Positions 5,953 through 12,064 of a DNA stretch of 12,200 nt are shown here, one piece after another. A program made the translations under genes and the position numbers. Below the pieces are notes generated by a model. It did no database searches. It was not told the DNA's origin and saw only the letters and a program-made list of their open reading frames with translations. Position 1 is the stretch's first letter. Each line of letters starts with the position of its first letter. This DNA comes from an uncultured Prevotella sp. (GTDB lineage Bacteria; Bacteroidota; Bacteroidia; Bacteroidales; Bacteroidaceae), in assembly GCA_900540885.1 (NCBI GenBank), contig UQHJ01000071.1, positions 1 to 12,200 on the forward strand, written 5' to 3'.

Positions 5953-8087
5953 TGAAAAAGTTATATTCTTTACTATTGTTGGCAACGGCTCTGACTGCTA
6001 ATGCGCAACAGATTCCTAATGGGAATTTTGAAAGAGATTGGGAAAAAAAGGTTCCATTTACTAATGGTAAATACAATAATGTAAAATTTTCAAATCCAGA
6101 AAGTTGGACAATATCTCATGTGGCAGGAATGGGATCTACCTTTTTGGGAGCTGTATCATTAGGTGATGAAATAGAGGGACATAATAGCTCTAAAGCTGTT
6201 CATGTTTTCAATGGTGAAACATATGGACAGGCGACTCCGGGTTATGTTACTTTAGGAACAACGTGGAATACAGCTAGAGGTGCGTCAAATGCTCAATATA
6301 AAGATGGAGGTACATTTGGTGGTATAAAGTTTAAGTATAAGCCAGATGCCCTACGTTTTTGGTATAAACGTTCTCATACAGGAACTAATACTCAATCAAC
6401 AGTTGTAGCGTACATATGGAATGGTACTGTGACTCAAACCAATGTTCCTGTGGAAACAAAAGCGACTGCTACGGGTAAAGATAATCGTGTTGTTTACGAT
6501 ATGGATGATCGCGATATATGGGTATTGCACAAGGATGTATCTAACTATCAAGGCGATGAGGTTACAGATAATCCTACCAAACTTATTGCATCGCTTGAAG
6601 AATACATAACGAATACTACAGATGTGTGGACGGAACAGGTCTACAAATTTAAGTATGATTCAAAGTATAAGAATCAGACTCCTGCAAAGATGAATATTAT
6701 TTTTGCAGCAAGTGATTACTTTAATTCTAGTAATGTAACAAAAGGTGTATCTTTAAGCATTGATGATGTGTCTTTTGTATATTACAAGTATCTATCAAAG
6801 CTTACAATTAATGGTAATACTCCTACTTCGTTTGTTGGCGATGATTCTGCAGATAATACTGATAAGGTAATGATAGATGCAAGTGATGTAGAATATACGG
6901 AAGGCTGTGTTGAGGCTGAAGCTGCTGGTGCAGGAGCATCAGTTGCAACTTCGTATAATCCTTTGACGGCAGCTTGTGTTATTACTGTTACTGCTGGTGA
7001 TGGTGCTGAAAAGGTTTATGAAATCCAATTTAAGAAAGTCTATAATCAAGAAGCCTACACAAATAGTTTACTTGTTCATTATCATGATTATTTCCCCATC
7101 AGCCAAAATACCATATATCTTCTTTCCCATAAGGAAAAAGAACAATATGGATTCATTCTTGAAAATTTCGTCTTTAATGGCGAAAACATGGGTATGATTT
7201 ATGTGAAGTCTTTAAAAAAGACTGCTAATGCTGATGGTTCTGTAACATATTCAAATAGTGAGCCTGAAATGGTATACATTGAGGGTTTGCAATCAGAAGT
7301 TCCCGTAACAGTAAATGCTACTGTAAGCAAGGACAACCAAATGACGGCAACTATCAAGATTCCTTTGGAAGAAGGAAATGATAAAGAAACCGTAATCGTA
7401 ACCTATGGTCCTCAACTTACTATTAATCCTTCAACCTCCCTCAAAGTATCAAATGCAACAGGTTTGACAAATGTAGTAATGAACCGCACATTTGCTGCTG
7501 GTTGGAACACTTACTGCATGCCTTTCGACTATAACTTGAGCAGCTTGAGTGCTGAGGCTAAGGCACAAGAGTTTGTTAGCTCAAATGGCTCAAGCTTGAC
7601 CTTCAATGAGGTAGCTGATGGTGTGTTAAAGGCTAACGTTCCTTACTTGGTATACTTCCCCACTGAGACTACGGTTGGTACTACAGAAGCACCTCTCTAC
7701 TTCGTTACAAACGTAGCTTCATATCAGCCTACATCAGTTGAACACAACGGTTTCACTTTCGTAGGTAACTACGAGGCAAGCAAGAGCATGCAAGGCTTGT
7801 ATGGTGTAGCTTCAGAGGGTGACGTACAGAAGATTATGTTGGGCACTGCTGCTAGCACATTACCTGCTACTTGCGCTTACTTCACTACAAAAAATATGAA
7901 TGCTAATGGCCTTCGCATCTGCTTTGACGGTGGCGAGGTAACTGGCATTAACCAAGTGAATGGCGCACAAGCTCAGAGCGCAGGTGCTGTTTATAACTTG
8001 CAGGGCATTAAGGTGAGCAACCATGGTACTAACAACTTACCCGCTGGCCTTTACATTATGCAAGGCAAAAAGGTGATTGTAAAGTAA
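5952..8087 (+). CDS. Multidomain exported protein (PCMD, calycin-like, tail)
   Basis: A 711-aa exported protein with a signal peptide at about 1-18 (LLLLATALTANA). Domains in order: a PCMD-like region (about 20-276) opening with IPNGNFERDWEKK and closing with VSLSIDDVSFVYYKY; a small sandwich domain (about 280-362) ending in EKVYEIQFKK; a diverged calycin-like barrel (about 370-487) with YGFILENFVFNGENMGMI; then the common Bacteroidales module (about 495-711) with AAGWNTYCMPFDYNLSS, VPYLVYFPTE, GFTFVGNYE, GLRICFDG and the tail YNLQGIKVSNH ... LPAGLYIMQGKKVIVK. It fuses the two domain types encoded separately upstream. The start overlaps the preceding stop by 1 nt. Bases up to about 7430 are clearly more AT-rich, with TAT and AAT favoured; the last 650 bp favour TAC and AAC. 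Function unknown; surface exposure is likely. Confidence 0.85.
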   Translation: MKKLYSLLLLATALTANAQQIPNGNFERDWEKKVPFTNGKYNNVKFSNPESWTISHVAGMGSTFLGAVSLGDEIEGHNSSKAVHVFNGETYGQATPGYVTLGTTWNTARGASNAQYKDGGTFGGIKFKYKPDALRFWYKRSHTGTNTQSTVVAYIWNGTVTQTNVPVETKATATGKDNRVVYDMDDRDIWVLHKDVSNYQGDEVTDNPTKLIASLEEYITNTTDVWTEQVYKFKYDSKYKNQTPAKMNIIFAASDYFNSSNVTKGVSLSIDDVSFVYYKYLSKLTINGNTPTSFVGDDSADNTDKVMIDASDVEYTEGCVEAEAAGAGASVATSYNPLTAACVITVTAGDGAEKVYEIQFKKVYNQEAYTNSLLVHYHDYFPISQNTIYLLSHKEKEQYGFILENFVFNGENMGMIYVKSLKKTANADGSVTYSNSEPEMVYIEGLQSEVPVTVNATVSKDNQMTATIKIPLEEGNDKETVIVTYGPQLTINPSTSLKVSNATGLTNVVMNRTFAAGWNTYCMPFDYNLSSLSAEAKAQEFVSSNGSSLTFNEVADGVLKANVPYLVYFPTETTVGTTEAPLYFVTNVASYQPTSVEHNGFTFVGNYEASKSMQGLYGVASEGDVQKIMLGTAASTLPATCAYFTTKNMNANGLRICFDGGEVTGINQVNGAQAQSAGAVYNLQGIKVSNHGTNNLPAGLYIMQGKKVIVK

Positions 8088-8099
8088 TTGAATTGCGAT

Positions 8100-8144
8100 A
8101 GGATAGTTTTTAAGTGAGCGCGTTGCTTGTTTAAAAACTATCCT
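8100..8144 (+). terminator. Hairpin after the 711-aa gene
   Basis: Perfect 14-bp arms, AGGATAGTTTTTAA at 8100-8113 and its complement at 8131-8144, with a 17-nt loop. It begins 13 bp after the stop codon and ends 23 bp before the small ORF. There is no U-tract after the stem (ACACAAAAACT), so it may act as an attenuator or RNA-stability element rather than a simple terminator. Confidence 0.5.
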
Positions 8145-8167
8145 ACACAAAAACTAAACGATAAGTC

Positions 8168-8359
8168 ATGAAAAAAGAATACATTGCGCCACGTGCTGCA
8201 GCCATTCGTTTGGCTATGGAGGACACGAAGCTCACAGGTTCAAAACTGAGCACTGACGGTAGCGATAACAGTGACATCACTATCTCTGACGATACGTACG
8301 ACGGCACATTCCGCTCAAATGAACGTGGCTGGGACGCTGCGAACTGGACGGAGGAATAA
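8168..8359 (+). CDS. Small acidic protein, unknown function
   Basis: A 63-aa protein without signal peptide or membrane segment. It begins MKKEYIAPRAAAIRLAMEDT and ends RGWDAANWTEE. The MKK-x-Y-x-x-P opening, a hydrophobic stretch, then a Gly/Ser/Asp-rich acidic region and an aromatic acidic end, recalls a class of very small Bacteroidales proteins often found beside exported-protein genes. Their role is not known to me. Codon use is normal for the window, favouring a real gene. It follows a hairpin after the 711-aa gene and lies between it and the repeat at 8365. A RiPP-type precursor was considered, but no modification enzyme or transporter is visible here. Confidence 0.65.
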   Translation: MKKEYIAPRAAAIRLAMEDTKLTGSKLSTDGSDNSDITISDDTYDGTFRSNERGWDAANWTEE

Positions 8360-8364
8360 ATCCA

Positions 8365-8500
8365 CATTGGGGGGCGCGTTTGATTGGGGGGCGGGTTTTT
8401 AACCCGCGTTCAGCAATAAGTGAGTTTTACTTGCTGCTGCCGCGGGTTAAAAACCCGCCCCCCAATCAGACTCGCCCCCCAATTAGGACCGCCCCCCAGT
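8365..8500. repeat. REP-like palindrome, copy 1, with 17-bp flanking repeats
   Basis: The 92-bp core (8378-8469) has perfect 27-bp arms at 8382-8408 and 8441-8467 around a 32-nt loop. Each arm holds the inner palindrome GCGGGTT/AACCCGC and an outer ATTGGGGGGCG. The outer motif continues as a 17-bp repeat: one more copy on the left (G6 at 8369-8374) and two more on the right (C6 at 8475-8480 and 8492-8497). It fills the space between the small ORF and the RAYT gene. Copy 2 is at 9163-9254, in the same orientation, with 4 mismatches in 92. Confidence 0.92.
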
Positions 8501-8504
8501 GTAA

Positions 8505-9017
8505 TTATTTAAAATTATTGAGGCTAGTGGTATACAATGTGAACTCAGATGAAGGAAGGTTGCGTGGATTATTCATAATATATTGCCATACATTCCAGTA
8601 ATGTTGTGAGTTGCGTATGAAGCGGTCGAATGATTCGCGTTGCCAAACTTCGCCTGTATGGTTAAGGTGCTTGTTAATTTCTTGTGCAGAAAAGCGCTTA
8701 ATACTATGTAAAACATCTTGCACACGAATGTTTTCAAATGTTTCGATGAGCATGTGTACATGATTAGGCATGATTACATAATCGCAAACGTGATAGCGTT
8801 TATTATCAAAATAATGTATGGCATTAACCACTATCTGTCGTATGGATTCGTCTTTAAGAATGCAACTACCAAGAGATTGGTCGAGCAGGTTATTTACTAA
8901 TTCAGCGCGTTCTTTATAATATTGATTGCGAAGAGTATCATTAGTAGGATTAGCATTAAATATTTCATTCCATTGCCTTTCTAAGGCTTTACAAGGTCTT
9001 AGAGATTCTACGGGCAA
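8505..9017 (-). CDS. REP-associated tyrosine transposase (RAYT), possibly 5'-truncated
   Basis: A Y1/IS200-like HUH transposase of the REP-associated type; such enzymes nick single-stranded DNA at hairpin repeats. In 170 residues it shows the metal-binding HVH in CDYVIMPNHVHMLIE (H86, H88), SIKRFSAQEINKHLNHTGEVW (105-125) and QRESFDRFIRN. The likely catalytic tyrosine is Y146 in WQYIMNNP, aligned by eye with the E. coli RAYT. The only start available is a TTG at 9015-9017. The frame stays open upstream to a stop at 9051-9053 and reads RFCFYNLQTCRLPVESL, which resembles the first beta-strand of the family (YFVTFRLADSLP), yet no ATG precedes it. So the 5' end seems to have been lost at the hairpin 9044-9094, or initiation is unusual. 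Two REP-like repeats flank it. Confidence 0.82.
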   Translation of the reverse strand: MPVESLRPCKALERQWNEIFNANPTNDTLRNQYYKERAELVNNLLDQSLGSCILKDESIRQIVVNAIHYFDNKRYHVCDYVIMPNHVHMLIETFENIRVQDVLHSIKRFSAQEINKHLNHTGEVWQRESFDRFIRNSQHYWNVWQYIMNNPRNLPSSEFTLYTTSLNNFK

Positions 9018-9043
9018 TCGGCAAGTCTGAAGGTTATAAAAAC

Positions 9044-9095
9044 AAAAGCGTTACCCATGTGCCAATGTGGCAAGTCTCCATGGGTAACGCTTTTT
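9044..9095. terminator. Bidirectional hairpin terminator
   Basis: Exact 15-bp arms, AAAAGCGTTACCCAT at 9044-9058 and its complement at 9080-9094, with an inner GCCA-atg-TGGC. The plus-strand side runs into TTTTT; the minus-strand side runs into TTTTGTTTTTATAACC. Both directions therefore look competent. On the minus strand it stands between the 560-aa gene and the RAYT gene and cuts into the RAYT reading frame. Confidence 0.7.
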
Positions 9096-9151
9096 GGTGT
9101 GCACATGGTATTAGATTTTATAGTTGAAAATGTGACTTTGTTCCCTTGTTT

Positions 9152-9254
9152 TTGGGTGGCGGGTTTGATTGGGGGGCGGGTTTTTAACCCGCGTTTAGCA
9201 ATAAGTAAGTATTATTTGCTGCTGCCGCGGGTTAAAAACCCGCCCCCCAATCAG
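9152..9254. repeat. REP-like palindrome, copy 2
   Basis: The 92-bp core is 9163-9254, with arms at 9167-9193 and 9226-9252 identical to those of copy 1; differences are confined to the loop. A decayed extra 17-bp unit (GGGTGGCGGGTTTG) precedes it. It ends 5 bp before the stop codon of the 560-aa gene, so it may also end that transcript. With copy 1 it brackets the RAYT gene as direct repeats about 785 bp apart. Confidence 0.92.
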
Positions 9255-9259
9255 GACTA

Positions 9260-10942
9260 TTACTTCACCAATTTCTTGCCGTTGGCATTGATGTAGATGC
9301 CACCCTTGACGGGACGAACGACACGGCGGCCAGTGAGGTCGTAGAGTACGTTGTTGCCCTTGTCGAGAGAGACCGTAGTCTGATTGATGCCCTGAACGTC
9401 GTCGGGGTTAATTTCGTTGCCGTCGCCACCGATGTAGGCTATGTCAGACTTGAGTTGCTGACCAGCTACGTTGTAGACTACCTGTACACCGATGTACTTC
9501 ACCTCGTTCTTAAAGTGCGTCATGATATTGTACTGTCCCCCGTAGATAACGAAGTCGAGTTGGTCAGAATAGTCGAAAGGAATGTCCGTCATCACCTTGT
9601 CAAGACCAAAGTATTGGTCGGGCGTGAAGGCGTAGAGCTGATCATCGATGTAGATGTTGTAGTACATATTACGCGTGTCGAGCAAACGGTCGTAGTCCTC
9701 CGTCTCTTCATTATAAGCATATTCGTAAGGAATGAAGCTGATGACGCCGTAGCCAACCGATTCGTCGTAAGGCGCGTAAGCAAGTTCGGTAACAGCCTCT
9801 GGCTGGATAGCCTCCTCCTGCCAGAAAGAGAAGTCAGGTTCCTCGTAAGTATAAAGCGCGTTTAAAGCATTCTTTCCTTGATTGATGAGCATGACATCCT
9901 CCGATGAGAGCGATTTGGTGTCGGCATTGTAGGTAAGCGTCATCTCGTCAGCTAATCCCGTAACCTCAAGGTAGTAGTCGTCTTCGCCTTCGCCAAATTC
10001 AACGCGGTTGACAGCAGCAGGTTCGAAGAAACGGAACGTTTCGCTCTTAGGGTCGATGCCCAAGTATTGGTTCCCCTTAAATACAGCTTCCTTGCCGTTA
10101 ATCTCACCTACAATCCAAGCCTCTGGCAGTGTGGGGTCCATGCCCTGAATGTACACCTTATCGCCTTCAAATACAACATCTTTTATGCGGCCGTACACTT
10201 GACCCGACTCCAAGTATTCCATTGCGTACTTTTGCTTCCCTTCGGTAGAAGAAGGCTGAATAGTCGTAGCGTCAAATGAAGTCTGCTGCCATACGTAGTC
10301 GCCGAAGCCGCCCCATTCGCCAGCCGTAGTACCCATACCGAGAATGCGGCTATCAGCTGTAGTATTGACAAAGGCGAGCGTGTCGTTGCGCCACGTAAAC
10401 TTAACCGTTTGGTCGTCATCGGGCACAAAGGTAAGTTGATTGTCATCGTTCTTGACGGGGCGCATTCTAAAGAGGAAAGAGTCATCGCCCATTTCGGGAT
10501 TATCGTAATGCGTGAGGTATTGAGGAAGCTTCACTTCAATCGTGTCGCCCACGGTGCGTGTACCCTTAATCCAAGCTTTTGTAGAGAAAGCGCAGAGCGG
10601 ATTGTAGATGTAGACCGTCTTGCCGTCTCCAGCTTCTACTACGTGGCTTACAATGCCGTCGCGTGCGATGTCTTTTTCTACATAGCCCATGTTATTGACA
10701 AAGCTTACGCCAGAGCGGTATTGGTTAGCGTGGAGCGTACCCGCAGGTTGGTTGCTAATGAGCGTGTCGACCGTGGGTGTGTAGACGTTGTCACTCGATA
10801 AGGCATGAGCTTTATAGAGGGAACGTGTAGCAGGGGTTGTAACTTTAGGCGCAACGCGATGAACGGTCTTGCGCACAGGAGTAGCAGCCGTAGCTGCCGT
10901 GGCCAACAAGGCAGTGGCCATGAGCATGTAAAGGTTTTTCAT
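9260..10942 (-). CDS. Large exported protein of unknown function with C-terminal tail
   Basis: A 560-aa protein that I do not recognise beyond its ends. The signal peptide is about residues 1-20 (MKNLYMLMATALLATAATAA). The mature part is acidic, rich in Asp, Tyr and Asn, with many short beta-strand-like segments (GKTVYIYNPL, VFEGDKVYIQGMDP, EAWIVGEINGKEAVFKGNQY, YYLEVTGLADEMTLTYNADT) suggesting a repeated beta-rich fold. The last 29 residues, VLYDLTGRRV ... GGIYINANGKKLVK, are the tail module shared with the genes at 5341 and 5952. The ATG at 10940-10942 opens the signal peptide directly. It has its own promoter inside a palindrome (10967-10999) and ends against a REP-like repeat. A secreted or surface location is likely; no enzymatic motif is visible. 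Confidence 0.85.
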   Translation of the reverse strand: MKNLYMLMATALLATAATAATPVRKTVHRVAPKVTTPATRSLYKAHALSSDNVYTPTVDTLISNQPAGTLHANQYRSGVSFVNNMGYVEKDIARDGIVSHVVEAGDGKTVYIYNPLCAFSTKAWIKGTRTVGDTIEVKLPQYLTHYDNPEMGDDSFLFRMRPVKNDDNQLTFVPDDDQTVKFTWRNDTLAFVNTTADSRILGMGTTAGEWGGFGDYVWQQTSFDATTIQPSSTEGKQKYAMEYLESGQVYGRIKDVVFEGDKVYIQGMDPTLPEAWIVGEINGKEAVFKGNQYLGIDPKSETFRFFEPAAVNRVEFGEGEDDYYLEVTGLADEMTLTYNADTKSLSSEDVMLINQGKNALNALYTYEEPDFSFWQEEAIQPEAVTELAYAPYDESVGYGVISFIPYEYAYNEETEDYDRLLDTRNMYYNIYIDDQLYAFTPDQYFGLDKVMTDIPFDYSDQLDFVIYGGQYNIMTHFKNEVKYIGVQVVYNVAGQQLKSDIAYIGGDGNEINPDDVQGINQTTVSLDKGNNVLYDLTGRRVVRPVKGGIYINANGKKLVK

Positions 10943-10960
10943 AAAAGTTGTTTTTATTAT

Positions 10961-10999
10961 TTACAGTTTGTAAAACAAAGGTACGGTTTGTTTTACAAA
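10961..10999 (-). promoter_or_regulatory. Promoter with embedded double operator
   Basis: The minus strand reads TACCTTTG at 10976-10983, an exact TAnnTTTG -7 box, 33 bp before the start codon. It is the centre of a perfect 33-bp palindrome: arms TTTGTAAAACAAA (10967-10979) and TTTGTTTTACAAA (10987-10999) with a 7-bp spacer. Each arm is itself TTTGTnnnACAAA, with centres 20 bp apart. A further palindrome, TTACA-gtt-TGTAA (10961-10973), overlaps the left one. A repressor bound here would cover the box. The regulator is unknown. Confidence 0.7.
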
Positions 11000-11104
11000 G
11001 TGAGAAGTAAATGAATGGTTTTGTTGCCTTGATTATAAAAAATCTCTATAATAAGTCGTGTGGGTAAACTGCAATTCGTCGGTGTCTCGAACGCAAGCTA
11101 ACCT

Positions 11105-11181
11105 GGGGGCGACGCGTCCTCGCGTCGGAAGCAAATATTTACAATATTCTGCTGCCGCGGGTTACAAACCCGCCCCCCAAT
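11105..11181. repeat. Partial, chimeric REP-like element
   Basis: The right arm of the 92-bp repeat is present at 11156-11181 with one mismatch (CGCGGGTTACAAACCCG then CCCCCCAAT), preceded by the same CTGCTGC. The left arm is replaced by an unrelated hairpin, CGACGCG-tcct-CGCGTCG (11110-11127). It ends 17 bp past the murI stop codon, so it lies at a gene's 3' end like the other copies. Confidence 0.8.
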
Positions 11182-11198
11182 TAGTTACTTTTTGTGTC

Positions 11199-12026
11199 CT
11201 ATCCCTCAAGCGTGATGCTTTCACTCTCAACGTGTTCGTGCATAAACATAGCCGCACTGAGGTTGAACTTCTCACTGCTTTCGGTAGTGAGGTAGTGACA
11301 CGTGCCGTGTTGGCTGAGGGCGGATTGCATATCGGTGTGGCGTTGGAGGTAGTTACGCAAGGAGGCAGCTACGTATTCGCCCTGAGGCACGATGCGCACG
11401 CCAGCTGGCACGTATTTGACGATTTTGTTCATCAACAAGGGGTAGTGCGTACAACCGAGAATGAGTGTGTCGATCTGAGGGTCGAGACGCATGATGCCGT
11501 CGATGCGCTTCTTCACGAAGTAGTCGGCACCAGGAGAGTCGTATTCAAAGTTTTCGACCAATGGCACCCACATGGGGCAGGCCAATGAAGTGACCGTCAC
11601 GTCGGGATAGAGTTTGTGTAGCTCTAAGTCGTACGACTGCGAGTTGACTGTGCCCTGTGTGCCCAATAGGCCAATATGGCGGGTGTGACTCAAGGGGCCT
11701 ACGGCCTCGACGGTGGGACGTATCACGCCCAGTACGCGGTGCTCCTCACCCAACCGTGGTAGGTCGCACTGCTGAATGGTGCGTAGGGCCTTGGCAGAGG
11801 CGGTATTGCACGCCAAGATGACAAGGCGGCAGCCACGCTGGAAAAGTTCTTCGACGGCTTGAAGGGTGTAACGATAGATGATGTCGAAGGAGTGCGAACC
11901 GTAGGGGGCGCGCGCATTATCGCCTAAGTACAGGTAATCGTATTGAGGCAGGAGTTGACGTATTTGACGGAGGATAGTTAGTCCGCCGTAACCTGAATCG
12001 AAAACACCAATTAAATTGCTTGACAT
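11199..12026 (-). CDS. murI: Glutamate racemase
   Basis: A 275-aa cytoplasmic enzyme that converts L-glutamate to D-glutamate for peptidoglycan. All family landmarks are present: GVFDSGYGGL with D10 and S11, DNARAPYGS (36-44), the first catalytic cysteine C73 in ACNTAS, and the second, C192, with H194 in GCTHYPLL. Length is typical. The ATG gives the expected N-terminus, MSSNLIGVFDSG. In many Bacteroidales murI follows bamA and skp/ompH-like genes; those would lie beyond the right edge. The upstream spacer holds an ATTAAT ladder instead of an obvious TAnnTTTG box, although TTAAC/GTTAA half-sites and a TATTAT stretch are visible near the start. The 3' end abuts a partial REP-like element. Confidence 0.97.
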   Translation of the reverse strand: MSSNLIGVFDSGYGGLTILRQIRQLLPQYDYLYLGDNARAPYGSHSFDIIYRYTLQAVEELFQRGCRLVILACNTASAKALRTIQQCDLPRLGEEHRVLGVIRPTVEAVGPLSHTRHIGLLGTQGTVNSQSYDLELHKLYPDVTVTSLACPMWVPLVENFEYDSPGADYFVKKRIDGIMRLDPQIDTLILGCTHYPLLMNKIVKYVPAGVRIVPQGEYVAASLRNYLQRHTDMQSALSQHGTCHYLTTESSEKFNLSAAMFMHEHVESESITLEG

Positions 12027-12064
12027 GTGAACGTATAATACTTTAACACGGTGGACGTTAAGGT

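Noticed and set aside
9455..10801. Two long plus-strand frames antisense to the 560-aa gene (9455-9865 and 10409-10801)
   Set aside because: V/R-rich shadow translations of a gene with a clear signal peptide, promoter and tail on the other strand.
10961..10999. TyrR-type box (TGTAAA-N6-TTTACA)
   Set aside because: The half-sites are too far apart; the pattern is better read as two TTTGTnnnACAAA sites.
11001..11104. Possible tRNA or small RNA remnant between the operator and the REP-like element
   Set aside because: No cloverleaf pairing or T-loop could be drawn; nothing supportable beyond plain intergenic sequence.
11058..11588. 176-aa open frame antisense to murI
   Set aside because: It is the mirror of a well-conserved enzyme gene and crosses the REP-like arm; no independent support.
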